Source of the DNA: Ephemerocybe angulata
Taxonomy: Eukaryota > Basidiomycota > Agaricomycetes > Agaricales > Psathyrellaceae
Length of the DNA stretch: 64,000 nucleotides
Reading direction: 5' to 3'
NCBI GenBank assembly: GCA_013368325.1
Contig: JAACJK010000220.1
Span: 434,001-498,000 of the forward strand
In this document: piece after piece, positions 44,466 to 55,793 of the stretch
Position numbering within the stretch: the first letter of the stretch is position 1
How the letters are laid out: each line of letters begins with the position of its first letter
The notes under the pieces: model-generated
The model's input: only the letters and a program-made list of their open reading frames with translations
The model's database searches: none
Told to the model about the DNA's origin: nothing
Position numbers and translations under genes: made by a program

Positions 44466-47340
44466 ATGTTACGCCGAATACCAACCACAGCCGACGGAAA
44501 GGCCGTCGACAGACTACAAGAAAGCACTCGCGTGAACAAGCCCTTCAAACCGCCGACATGCGCCGTACCCATCGAGCGAGTGCAACCCAAACGCAAGCGC
44601 AAGCGCGTCTCATACGCCGGGCAGGACAAAGCGGGCGACAGTGACTCCGACGATGGCGGGTCCAAGCGGAAGAAGAAGGTTGAGAGCAATAGGGACAAAG
44701 ATGGGATATGGCATAACGAAGAAGAGCTGCTGGCCGCGCACCCGAAGTTCCCAGTGTACAAGCCCAAGCCGTTTGACCACCAGATTGCAAGACGGTTCTC
44801 GATGCCCACTATGCGCGGGAAGGATGGGAGTGTGGTTAGCCTTGTACCGTCGGGTGTGTCGCTTGGGGTAAGACCGCCCACGAAGGTCATTCCAAGGCCG
44901 CTGCACGATCCTATGGAAGACCATGCGATTGTGTTGTATGACCCCACAGTCGACGACCGGGAGACGGACGAGGAGAGGCAGGAGAGGCTGAAGGAGGAGG
45001 CGCGGGAGAAGGCGGAGAAGGAGGCCCAAGAGAAGAATGCTGGGCTGTACAATCCGCACAAGAGTCTGAAGCATCTGCTTGGAGAGGGCAAGGAAAAGAC
45101 GAAGGCTGATAAGGTGCCGGTGGTCATCGACCCAAGACTAACAAAAGTCCTGAGGCCGCATCAAGTCGAGGGAGTCAAGGTGCGATCGCATACACCCAAG
45201 TCAGAATAATATCCTAACTTGGCCCGCAGTTCTTGTATCGATGCTCAACAGGAATGGTGGTGGAGAACCAGTATGGGTGCATCATGGCAGACGAGATGGG
45301 TCTTGGAAAGACGCTACAGTGCATAGCACTGATGTGGACGCTATTGAAGCAATCTCCACATCCAGGGAAGCCGACTATCGAGAAGTGTATCATTGCTTGT
45401 CCTTCGAGTCTGGTCAAGAATTGGGCGAATGAGCTTAGTGAGTCTTACACCTCGCCAACCTGAGTTTCCAATGACTGACGGCCTACCCTAGTCAAATGGC
45501 TGGGGAAAGACACGCTCACCCCGCTCGCTGTCGACGGTAAAGGTGGCAAAGCTGAACTACTTCCCAAAGTTGCGCGCTGGGTTGCTGCTCGGGGCCGAAA
45601 CGTAACACAGCCAGTGATGATTGTCTCCTACGAGACTCTTCGCACATTAACTGCACATCTTGCCGGTTGTAAGATTGGTCTCCTGCTGTGTGACGAAGGT
45701 CATCGGCTGAAGAACTCAGGTACGCTTGACTGGCCGAACACCAGCATGTATATTGACCCGTTATGTAGAATCTCAAACCTACCAGGCTCTTGCCGGGCTC
45801 GACGTTGCTCGTCGAGTCATCCTGACAGGAACTCCAATCCAGAACGATCTGTCAGAGTACTTCTCCCTACTAAGCTTTGCCAACCCAAACTTCTTGGGCT
45901 CCAAGAACGATTTCAGGAAGAACTTTGAAAATGCTATCATCCGAGGACGGGACTCAATGGCTACAGATGCTGTCAAGGAGGCCAGCGAGAAGAAACTGAA
46001 AGAGCTCGGAGGACTCGTTATGAAATTCATCATTCGCCGCACGAACGACTTGTTGTCGAAATACCGTACGTCCCATCCACCACCCTTAACTTTCATGGAC
46101 TAACCGTGTGCGGTAGTACCTGTTAAATACGAGCAAGTCGTGTTTTGCAACCTCTCTGAGTTCCAGCTACAACTCTACCGTCTGTTCATCGTCGCACCTG
46201 AGATCAAGGCTCTCCTTCGTGGAAAGGAGTCCCAGCCTCTCAAAGCTATCAACGTCCTCAAGAAATTGTGCAACCACCCTGAGCTCCTCAACTTACCTGA
46301 CGACTTGAAAGGATGTGACAACCTCATTCCTGAAGGCTTCTGTGGGCCGAACCAGCAAGCCCAAGGGAGAGGAAACAGAAATAACGACGTACATACGGAG
46401 TGGAGTGGGAAGTTCGTCGTTCTCGAAAGGTTGGTATTCACTTCTATCTTCCCTTCACAAGCGGCTAAAGGAGCACGTAGGTTCTTGCATCAAATCAAGA
46501 CAGAGACGACGGACAAGATTGTTCTCATTAGCAACTACACGCAGACCCTCGACTTGTTCGAAAAGATGTTGAGGAGCAAGAAGTACGGGTATTTCCGCCT
46601 GGACGGGACAATGTCTATTCCTAAGCGCCAGAAGCTGGTGGACTCGTTTAACGATCCGGAAGGAAAGGAGTTCATCTTCCTTCTCAGCAGTAAGGCTGGT
46701 GGATGTGGCATCAATCTTATCGGTGCGAACCGTTTGATTCTGTTCGATCCTGGTGCGTAGAGCCTTGGTCCTCGCGTCCCGCCCTTGGCTAACAAGAAGT
46801 AGATTGGAATCCCGCTGCCGACCAGCAAGCCCTTGCTCGCGTATGGCGTGACGGACAGAAGAAAGAATGTAAGCCGCCCTCCACTTCACTATTAAACCAG
46901 CACTAAGCATTTCTTAGGCTTCGTATACCGGTTTATCTCAACCGGAACGATCGAAGAAAAGATCTTTCAGCGCCAAGCGAACAAACAAGCGCTGTCCTCG
47001 GCTGTTGTTGACGAGAAGGAAGACACAGAACGACACTTCTCGTTGGACTCGCTCAGGCAATTGTTCACGTTCAACGAGGGGACGTTGTGTGATACACATG
47101 AAACGTTCAAATGCAAGAGGTGTAAGGACGGCAAACAGATGGTCAAGTCGCCTGCACTTTTGTACGGAGATGCGAGCACGTACGTCGCCCTTTCTTCTCC
47201 GTTGTGGAGAAATACTAACTGGTTTAATTAGTTGGAATCATTTCACAAATGGTGAACTCAAGAACAACCATGACGACCTGTTGCGGGCGGAGACCGGAAA
47301 GCCTGAGGTGTCTTTCGTCTTCCAGTACATCAGTCATTAG
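44466..47340 (+). CDS. rad54: DNA repair and recombination ATPase Rad54
   Basis: Swi2/Snf2 translocase that helps Rad51 in homologous recombination. Start at 44466 ([12 protein letters not shown], then NKPFKPP, the Rad51-binding N-terminal region). All helicase motifs are seen: [18 protein letters not shown]; Ia, [119 protein letters not shown]. Rad54-specific signs are [20 protein letters not shown] and the C-terminal Zn-like HETFKCKRC followed by WNHF. Introns near 45178-45228, 45437-45491, 45718-45773, 46064-46116, 46431-46481, 46752-46802, 46870-46918 and 47179-47231. About 800 residues, normal. Confidence 0.96.
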
Positions 47341-47465
47341 ACGCTCGTCGCACTTCCTCTTTCACACGGGCACGGACACTACTAGCACTTCCGGATTTTC
47401 CTTCATGACTTTCACAATACACATATGCATGTACAACAGCGCAAACTTTACGTTCTATTCCACTG

Positions 47466-48717
47466 CTACTCGATGATGTCGCTCCAGTCTCCCCACTCAC
47501 CCTCTCCTCCTGCTGGTCGTACTTTAACCTGCTCTCCATACTGACCAAAGTAAGCAGCCTTGTACCAACTCTTCATATCGTCCTCGCTGAATGGACCAAA
47601 GACCTGATCTGTCTGCCCACTTCCAGGTTTGTCCCAGCAATACTCGTATTTGACGTCCGCGGAAGGGGGCTCCCAACTCGGCTCAACATCGCCTGAAGAG
47701 CGGACATGGCGTACGATCTCTTCGTACGTTTTGGAGTACGCGTCTGAGTCGCCCAGGGACATGAGTTGAGAAGCGAGGTCGGTGATGAGCTCGATGTCTG
47801 TTGGCGGGATTGACTCTTTGTCGACACTCATGGCCACCTCTCCCGCCTTCCGTTTAGCACTGGACTTCACAGTTAGATGAGTTATGAGTTAGATTGGTAG
47901 ACACGTACGGCTTCTTGGCTGGCTGTTTGCGCTTCGCTTTTGCACCAAGGCGCTGCAAAGCTTCAAGGACCGACTCACCCTTCCTCAACAAAGGCAAAAG
48001 CTTGCGCTCGATAGCGACAGGGCCGCCGCTCTCAGCGAGCTCCCTCTCCTCCCGTTCGATCTTCTCGCGCTGCTTCTTCTCCTGGTCGCGCTTCCTCTTC
48101 CTTGCAAGCTTGATCTCGCGGTCGTCGAGCCCGTCCATCCACTTGTCGTGGACCTGGTGGGGATCGACGCTCCGGATGTAGCTACCGTCCTCGGTGAACT
48201 TGCCCTCCTCCATCTCCTCGCGCATGTTGAACGACGACAGTTCGAACCCCATGCCCTCCTTCTTCTTCCGTTCCCGCGCATCCTCGTCCTCAAAATCCTC
48301 CTCCCCTGACTCGTCAGACCCATTGTTGAATTCCTGCCCCTCGATGTCCCCTAACCGCATGAACTTGTCCTTCTTCTTCCCCGCGACCTCCTCCTCCTTC
48401 TCCTCCTTGTCAACGGCAGCGAACATATCGTCCTCGTCCTCTTCATCGTCATCTCCCTTTGCGCCCTTTTTCCGACTGTTCACCACCCCCTCGCCGTCGT
48501 CGCTCGAATCTGACTCATATCCCTCATTCTTCACTCCTTTGCTCCGCCGGGGCTTGTCCTCGAGCGAGGCGTCGACCTGCTCTGCGAAGTTGGCAGGGTC
48601 GTCTTCCGGCTCAACGAAGCGTGTCTTCTTGGGTGCATGTGTTCCAGACGAGCTCGTCGAGGGCTCGCTCCCAGCAGAGGAGGCTGCTGAGCGCTTCTGA
48701 CCAGCTCTTGAGGCCAT
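47466..48717 (-). CDS. lin1: U5 snRNP-associated GYF-domain protein (Lin1/CD2BP2)
   Basis: CD2BP2/Lin1 binds the U5 snRNP protein Prp6/Dib1 through its GYF domain and acts before tri-snRNP formation. Two exons meet in frame around an intron at about 47865-47909. The N-terminal exon is highly charged, with FVEPEDDPANFAEQVDAS, the conserved GMGFELSSFNMREEMEEGKF then DEDGSYIR-like TEDGSYIRSVDPHQVHDKWM, and ALQRLGAKAKRK. The C-terminal GYF domain reads VKYEYCWDKPGSGQTDQVFG then PFSEDDMKSWYKAAYFG, in place of the usual GPF...W...GYF pattern. About 400 residues. Start at 48717 fits the family. Confidence 0.9.
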
Positions 48718-49097
48718 AATGTGATGTGATGGGTGGGAGTAAGAGGACTTTGTGATCGGCTCGACGCTTGGTGTAAAGGCTTGTATGAAAGCTTACCTTG
48801 TTGGCCGTAAGAGATAGAAGCCAGATTTAGTGGTTCTGCATCAGCTCTTATCGCATGCGTCCAAGTCCATAAGACGGGCTCTGCGATCCAAGTGCTGTTA
48901 TCCCGGACTGTGCTCCTCTCCCATTCTGCTCAACATCCGGCGCATTCGTTTCACGCTGTGATTGGGATCACAAGTGCAAGTGCGGTCTGACGGGGGTCGT
49001 AAGGCGTTCGTTGACCTCGGCAAATAGAAAAGGAAGGGTTGCCATAAACGCTCAGGCTGTCTGCTCTCTTCTGCTCTTTTCTCACAATTAAACCCCC
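48718..49097. other. Divergent promoter, Lin1 / PQ-loop gene
   Basis: 380 bp between two start codons. CT-rich near 49065-49080, just before the PQ-loop start, a frequent fungal promoter feature. No gene supported. Confidence 0.4.
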
Positions 49098-51016
49098 ATG
49101 GTCGTCCTCAGCGACTTGCTGGGGCTGGCATCTATCGGCTGCTGGCTAGGTGCCCAATTCCCGTAGGTCGATTGACTCGAGTCATGAGCACCCCGTCCCT
49201 CACCGACGTCTTCCAGCCAGGTTATAGAAAACATTCGCCGGCAGTCGTGCGATGGTATTGCCCTACCCTTTCTTGCCAACTGGCTCCTCGGTACGTTTTC
49301 TCCTCATTCCCCAACCAACCCGTTTGTAACCTTGGTCCATAGGTGATATCTCCAACCTTATAGGCTGTCTTTTGACGCACCAACTCCCATTCCAGGTCCG
49401 TCGTCACGTCAAATGCTTCCATCTTCATTCGGCAGTTGCTCACTCATGTCTTGCTCTCTAGACATGGCTGGCTACGTACTTTGTGATAGTCGACTGCATC
49501 CTCGTTGTCCAGTACTTTTACTACGCGAAGCCACAAGCGAAACCATCATATCACCATCCCTCACTGTCAGCAACACTACCGAGCTCAAGGCGGCTCTCAG
49601 GCGAGAGACGAAACCCTTCACGGTACCGGACGCTCTCCCATGTAGCAGCAAACGTAGCAGCAGCGGCAGCCTTCGCTGCGCAGAAGGAGGAAGAACAGCA
49701 ACCACCATGGTCGTCGAGGTCCCTTCGTCCCTACCCTACATACGGCGCAGATGACACACACCAGGGGCTCAGTTCGCCGTTGGGGGAACAAGAGGATGAC
49801 GATGCACTTGGGGAGAGCTTTTATTCAGAAGGAGGGCGGGGCTTGGGGAAGAAAAGGCTGGCGTGGAGCGTGGAGAGGTCGGTAGGAGGTCGCGCAGGTA
49901 GCGTCGGACGGTATCCCCCAGCACCTCTTCGGTCAGCCACTTTCCGCAACCTATCTCCGGAGATCTCCTCGCGGGAGCCTGCACCAATACAGACTACGGA
50001 ACTAGAAGACGATGAGGATGAGGGACCCTCGAACGCTCGGCGCAGTTCACGGGCGAGTCGGCGAGGGGCGTCGATGGTCTTTCTCAGTACCTGGGTCCTG
50101 TTCGGCATTGGGACCATTGCGAATAGGGGAATCGTACCGTCTTCGCCCTCTGCAAATGTCGGGAGATTGCTTTATCCTCAAGAATTGCCCGTGCCCGTTA
50201 TTCCTCGATCCGCAGCAACACCAGCTATAGATTTCTCCGCCTCTCCGGTATTCAAGGGTTCGTACAGCGACAACGACGCATCAGAGTTCCCTTCTGTCAG
50301 GCTGTCCTCTCACTCGAGCGATGAACCGGATGACGAAGACCCCTCAACGCCACATATACCGCGGCCTGAAGAGCCGAATCTTGAAAGGGTGCTCGGACGT
50401 ATCTTCGCTTGGATGTGCACGATGTTATATTTGACGTCTCGACTACCTCAAATCTGGAAGAACGTGCGTAACATCTTCACTTCGATTTATGACATGTGTC
50501 CTGACGCATCACTGCAGTATGTTAGAAAATCTGTCGAGGTATGCCAGTAACAACATCGTAAAGTCGTTTGCGCGGACTGACAGGTAATGCAGGGCCTTTC
50601 CATGGCTCTGTTCATATTTGCGTTCCTTGGAAACACATTCTATGTTGCATCCATCCTTCTTTCCCCCAAGACCCTCCTTCCCCCGCCAGAAGCCTCCGAA
50701 TTTATTCGAGAGAGTATACCGTACGTTCCTCTCCATCTGGCTCTCTCCCTCCCTCACCTTGACTCCCGACAGATACCTATTAGGTAGCGCGGGCACCCTC
50801 TGCTTTGATATCACGATCGTCACGCAATCCCTTATTTACCGACCCAAGCCCAAACGACAGCAGAACGTACCCCGGACCCTTGCCGAGGAAGAAGAGGAAG
50901 CTGGGCTCCTGTCGGCGTCCCTCACTGACGATCTAGATACACATCCACCACTGAGCTCGGGAGAGGCGGCTATCCTGAACAGGGGCAGAGCTGCAAGGAC
51001 TCGGAGTCTAGGTTAG
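49098..51016 (+). CDS. PQ-loop repeat protein, vacuolar basic amino acid transporter type (Ypq/PQLC2)
   Basis: PQ-loop proteins of this group export cationic amino acids or cystine from the vacuole. The N-terminal exons give LLGLASIGCWLGAQFPQVIE then NIRRQSCDGIALPFLANWLL with the first PQ motif, and GDISNLIGCLLTHQLPFQ. A second PQ is in MLYLTSRLPQIWKN, followed by SVEGLSMALFIFAFLGNTFY and LLGSAGTLCFDITIVTQSLI. Between the two halves lies an insert of about 250 residues, Ser/Pro/acidic-rich and probably disordered, which fungal Ypq proteins also have at smaller size. Introns near 49165-49220, 49291-49341, 50463-50517, 50540-50590 and 50721-50771. The stop at 51016 may be inside an intron (GTTAGT at 51013), so the last few residues are uncertain. 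Confidence 0.85.
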
Positions 51017-51401
51017 TGGACGAGCCTTGTTATGAACTTTCTCCCCGACGAGCGCTTCGGTGAGGTCACTGTAGATTAGCACGATGTTTGTAAATTACTT
51101 CCATTGCCTTGGGCATTTAGTGAACTCCGTTCATACCAGACCTACACACACACACAACGATTTTTGAATTTGTGTTCAGCAACTGTTTATAAAGGTGTCT
51201 GTTCGGTCGGTCGGTCGGCGGAGAAGGACTCGGAGATGGATTTAGCAGGGACCCGCGATCGTCATCACTCACCATGCTCTTCCCAATCTCTCATCCAGTG
51301 CCACTTCCCTGCACGTAGCCAGAGGCCCTGCACCTTGCTGCCTCACCCTAGTACGGTACAGAAGTGACCTTGCAGCACGATACTGGTATTCGGTGCCACC
51401 G
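51017..51401. other. Intergenic region
   Basis: Holds the 3' end of the PQ-loop gene and the promoter of the next gene. A short GGTC/CGGT microsatellite is at about 51203-51223 and a CA run near 51143-51154. No gene supported. Confidence 0.45.
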
Positions 51402-52751
51402 ATGTCGAATATCTCGTTCTCATTTCAGAAGCCGCGCGGCAGCGTGTCGCCCTTCAAGTCGCCCACAGCTTTGCAGCTGGTGAGTGCTGCCCAAAGTCAG
51501 TTAGATTTACATGCATCCTGTGTGCTGATAGATCGATTGGCTAGCGGGAGCTTGTACTGGACTACCTGTGTCACCAGTGTTACACGAACACGGCGAGAGC
51601 GTTTATCCACGATAGCACCGTAAAGGAACTCGACGCGGACGGGGACGAGATCCTAGCAGGACCAGAATCAGAATCACTGTCGCCGATATCTGCCTCCGAG
51701 TCTCCCTTATCTGAGAGTCCCAGTGTGCTCTTGAAGCAAGTAGAGCAACGTCGGGGTGAGTTGCTTCCCGAAAGCTCGTTAACATCGCCTAACTCCGTCA
51801 AACCTCAGAAATCCGAGAACTGATCCTCGCCGGGCGAGTAGGGCACGCCACGGACTTGCTCAACGAATACTTCCCTTCCGTACTCTCTGATTCCCTCCCC
51901 CTCTCGCCCGAAGGCCCGTCCCAAACCGACAATGCCCCCACCTCCAACGGTTCGTTCGCGTACGTCTCGTCGACATCCATGGAACCCGCGCATCTCGTGC
52001 TAAACCTTCGCATCCTGTCCTTTATCGAGTCCTGCCGGACTCGCCCCCTCGAGATACCCTCGCACAAAGCCCCAGGCTCGACAGGAGCCTTCGGAAAGGG
52101 AAGGGAGACATTCCCTGTCCCTATGGATACATCTGAAGGGCCCGTTCCTGATTCCCCGCAGTTAGACTCTGGGGTAATTTCCGACGACGCGCGGATGGAG
52201 ATTCTGATCAGTAAGGGGAAAAAACTCTACGGCCTTCTCCAGGCGCTGCCAGATGCTAAGGAGAGAGAATTGTATGACAAGGAATTGGGGAATGTCGCTG
52301 GGCTGTTGGGGTACAAAACGCCAGAAGACTCTCCTGTAGCCAAGTACCTGAGCTTTGAGCGAAGGGAGGCCCTCGCGGACCAAATTAACAGAGCTGCGCT
52401 CCGTAAGTGTCGACTTGCATCACACGACGTGAATATATCTGACGATGGGCACCTTTAAGATCGGAGTGGGCTCTCACCAATATCATCCGTCGAGATCTTA
52501 ACTCGATATACGACCGTTCTCTGGCAAGCAGCGCGGTCTCATGGTGTAAAAGCAAGGTCTGGAGCGGTGCTTCCGCCAACATCTTCGAAACCGTCTACTC
52601 CAGCTGCCCCCAGCGGGTCCGCAGCGAAGCCAGAGGACATTATTAACGAGGTAAATCTTGAGGTATACATATGTCCTTCGCAGTGCTGATGCAATTTCTT
52701 CAGGAGGTGCCAGCGTTTGATTTGAAGCTGTTCCTTGACGCCAAACCATGA
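51402..52751 (+). CDS. LisH-CTLH-CRA (RanBPM-like) protein
   Basis: Proteins of this type are scaffold parts of GID/CTLH ubiquitin ligases or RanBPM complexes. The first exon is MSNISFSFQKPRG with a Ser/Lys-rich leader. After an intron (51480-51543) comes the LisH motif: RELVLDYLCHQCYTNTARAF, then IHDSTVKELDADGDE. The CTLH helix follows as IRELILAGRVGHATDLLNEY, with MEPAHLVLNLRILSFIESCR. The CRA region includes DDARMEILISKGKKLYGLLQ, then KERELYDKELGNVAGLLGYK and LADQINRAAL, and the C-terminal exons give SSVEILTRYTTVLWQAARSH and EEVPAFDLKLFLDAKP. There is no SPRY domain, so it is not Gid1/RanBPM itself. About 390 residues. Confidence 0.8.
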
Positions 52752-52964
52752 TCACCACCTCTACGACTAGGCCGTTAAATTTACCTTCTGTCGTAACGTA
52801 TTTGTATGACTTCCTTTCGAGGTAGTATTCTGCTCATGTCGTCTACCCTTTCCTTGCCGTGATGTACTCCCGGTGCTCCTGCGCTTACAGCTAATGCACT
52901 GTTTCTCTGATTTCGGGGAAGCGCCTGAGGACCAGAAGAACTGAAGCGTACACGACAATCGTTG

Positions 52965-54098
52965 TCATTGTATGACTATGATATCGTCCCAACGACCAGT
53001 ATTAAGCTTGCTACGCATTGTTTCCGACATCCAACAGTTCCTCCATCCCAAAGTCTGCAAATGACTCCACCGTGTCCAGTCTATCCTCGCAATACTCTTC
53101 ACCGTTTCTTCAGCCGGGTGTACAAGCCAATGGTTATACGACATGTCCAGAAAAGCGAGGAGAGGGCAAGTTTTCGGAAGTCTGTGGAGGGCGATTGGAG
53201 ATGAGACGTGGATCAGAGCCAAGTGGGTGAGTGTTGGGGGGAGTGTGAGGATTGTTGACATGGAGATTCGGGTGGAAAGTGCAGCGAATGTCTGCAGGAG
53301 CTTGGATGAAGTGTCGTCGCATTCCCAGTCGGATATGTCGTCGTCCTCTGCGGGTATCGAACTACCTTCGCCTTCGAAGGGCATATCGGTCTCCGCAATG
53401 TTCCCTTGGTTCAGCTGGATGAAATAATCGTCCCTGATGGAGGCGTTTGGTCCGACGACGATAAGCTCCCCGTCGGAATGGCCTTCCTCCTCGTATAGGG
53501 AAAATAATCGCGAATTTGACAGAGGTTGGCGGACCGCAGTGTACCTGACCACCTCCTTGCGCAAGTGCTGGGGTATAAAAGGGAGCACGTCCCTCTTAAG
53601 CTCGCTTATCGAGCAACTAGTAATGAGCGGGAGCAAGCACATCACACTGAGAGGCAATATCCTTTGCGCCGCGATTCTCACCCCAAGGCTAGAATAAAGC
53701 GGGGCCAGTGCGTCAGCGCGCCATGCCGGGGAGAGATAGATGTCTTGGGCTGTTATCAGCTGTGCTTGGATCCAACTCTTTGGAGGGACTGGCCCCGAGC
53801 ACTTACTCTGCTCCTCTCGGCGCCTTTGTTCCTCTTCTTCTTCTGTTGAGGTCTGGGGGATGTATAAAGCATCCAATTCGTGTGTAAGAAAGCTGAGACC
53901 GATGGGCAGGGTGGGCTTGTTGTGGACAAGGTTGGAGGAGACATGGGATCGGGATTTGCGGACGTTCTGTTGCTGCCGGAATTGCTCGCCCCTTCGTCGA
54001 AACAGGTAAGATATCGGTGACATAGAGAGGTTGGCATGTAAGACGGACCGTTTTCTATGCAAAAGCTCGTTGACGCCGTTCGGACTTGAGATGGACAT
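52965..54098 (-). CDS. Unknown intronless protein with LRR-like C-terminal part
   Basis: A single frame of 377 residues from ATG 54098 with no introns. The N-terminal third is basic and Gln/Arg-rich (YLFRRRGEQFRQQQNVRKSR), then an acidic Glu run with RRR. The middle is helical and hydrophobic (GVRIAAQRILPLSVMCLLPL, ISELKRDVLPFIPQHLRKEV). The C-terminal third has leucine-rich-repeat spacing: LPPTLTHLALIHVSSPIALH, CPLLAFLDMSYNHWLVHP and WSHLQTLGWRNCWM. F-box/LRR-like proteins of this form are abundant in basidiomycetes, but no clear F-box is visible. Function unknown. Confidence 0.7.
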   Translation of the reverse strand: MSISSPNGVNELLHRKRSVLHANLSMSPISYLFRRRGEQFRQQQNVRKSRSHVSSNLVHNKPTLPIGLSFLTHELDALYIPQTSTEEEEEQRRREEQSKCSGPVPPKSWIQAQLITAQDIYLSPAWRADALAPLYSSLGVRIAAQRILPLSVMCLLPLITSCSISELKRDVLPFIPQHLRKEVVRYTAVRQPLSNSRLFSLYEEEGHSDGELIVVGPNASIRDDYFIQLNQGNIAETDMPFEGEGSSIPAEDDDISDWECDDTSSKLLQTFAALSTRISMSTILTLPPTLTHLALIHVSSPIALHRLPKTCPLLAFLDMSYNHWLVHPAEETVKSIARIDWTRWSHLQTLGWRNCWMSETMRSKLNTGRWDDIIVIQ

Positions 54099-54449
54099 GT
54101 TAGGTATCGAGAGGGTGCCTAAGGGATAGTACAGTGTGCGGTCTGCAAATCGTTGTTTTATTTAACAGTCACTACTAGCACCGCATCTCGGGGTTCTCGG
54201 CTCAAGCGCTCACCTATGACAATGTTGACCAAGGATGACTTATTACATGGTAATCGTCCTCGGAAGAGGAACGGAGTTGGGTATCGGTGCCTTGGTGGTG
54301 GTCATTGACAAGCTGGGTGCCGATGCTGACAAACACATTTTCCTGACTCCAGCAACCCCTGTGATCGCTAATATCAAAACCCGTACCAGCACGAACCAGG
54401 CGGTTGGAAGGTATAACAAATTATATTCGAGCAATATTATAGGGTAAGT
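54099..54449. other. Intergenic region
   Basis: Lies upstream of the LRR-like gene and downstream of the mitochondrial uL3 gene, both on the minus strand. A + frame at 54235-54447 has no recognisable family and is not called. Contains the promoter of the former and the 3' end of the latter. Confidence 0.4.
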
Positions 54450-55627
54450 TTACTCGGGAGGGGTGAAAGGGCTGCGGCGGTATGCTGGTGCCTCGATGAT
54501 GGGGGGTAAGGTTTTGGCGAGAGAGTCGGTGCCTGCGGGGAAGGGGAGGTCGTCTACACCCTTCGGGAGGATCTTCTCTTCTTTGCCCTTGGCCGCGTTG
54601 TGTCTGCCGATATCCATGACCTTCTTCGCGTCCCGAATGTAAATGGGCGCGTCATCCACACCGGGAACCTGACCACGGACATAGACAAGATTTAGGGCGG
54701 TATCAACGCGGACAACTGCGAGGTTCTGGACGGTGACTTGCTTGCCACCCATTCGGCCAGCCATCTTCTTGCCAGGGAAAATCCTTCCGGGGTCCTAATT
54801 AGGGTTAGTTTAATATTCTGAGCGAAATATACATCGAAGGACTTGCCTGATGGTGACCTGTTGAACCAGCTGAACGATGCGAAACTGACACACCGTGACT
54901 GGCGGCGAGACCATGGAATCCCCACTTCTTCATGACACCCTGGAAACCCTTACCGATACTACTGGCTGTGAGTACGAGCGTTCGGAGGAGTATAGGGACC
55001 ACGGAACGCACGATTTCGCAACGCAGTCGACGTATTGGCCGGGCACAAAGTGGATAGCGCTGAGCGTAGTTCCTACATCACAGTAAGCGTCGGGGAAAGG
55101 CCATGACTATCATTTCAACATACCGACTGGGACGTGTGCATCGGAAGTCACGGGGAACTCCTTGACATAGCGTTTTGGAGGTACTTCGGCCTTCCGGAAG
55201 TGCCCCTGCATTTGGTTCGTCACTGACTTGGGACTTCTGTTCACGGCGGCAACTTGGACAGCATGGTACACGGTATGGTCAGGCTTCGGAGTCTTGATAT
55301 TGGCCGTCACTTGACAATCCTCGACCTGTTCTGTTGAGGATCATCGTATGACGGAGTGAAGCGCTCTTGACAGACCTGGAGGATAGTAACGGGAAACTTG
55401 ACGCCCTGGTCATTCCACATCGAGGTCATTCCGCGCTTCAGCGCAATGAGGCCCGTCCGCTTCGACTGAGGTGTCCATTTCTTGGGTGCCTCCACAACCG
55501 CGTCTGGTTCTGCTTTGCTGGTCGACGCCTCCGTGGCTGGCGAGCTCACCGGCTGGGAGTTATGAAGAAGTCGTATCTGGCAGACGGCGGGGATTCGTTG
55601 GCGCGCGCCAGTCCATGTCCGTAACAT
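54450..55627 (-). CDS. Mitochondrial large-subunit ribosomal protein uL3m
   Basis: Core protein of the mitoribosome near the peptidyl transferase centre (yeast MRPL9 equivalent). Start at 55627 gives a targeting-type leader, [20 protein letters not shown]. The uL3 body has [20 protein letters not shown] with [10 protein letters not shown], then [40 protein letters not shown] and the signature [20 protein letters not shown] with [39 protein letters not shown]. Introns near 55318-55373, 55077-55127 and 54796-54846. It ends in a basic/Pro-rich tail at 54450. Divergent from RRN6 with 166 bp between start codons. Confidence 0.93.
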
Positions 55628-55793
55628 TGCCGGACTAGTAGAGGGAGTAAAGTAGACTGGAGTCGAGACGCGGGTCGCCAAAAAGTGTGTGACCCAGCAA
55701 AAATGTCTTGGCGCGGAAAAGTAAAGTCCAGATTGGGCGCTCGCCGGAAGATCGCAAACTCTCCTTAGACTTCGCCTCGACTGTTCAAATGGC

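Noticed and set aside
3392..47340. A functional DNA-repair gene cluster
   Set aside because: RPA2, the Crb2-like gene, condensin and Rad54 are spread over 44 kb on both strands among unrelated genes; proximity alone is not evidence of linkage in function.
54235..54447. 70-codon + frame
   Set aside because: No recognisable family; lies between two minus-strand genes and lacks splice or promoter support.
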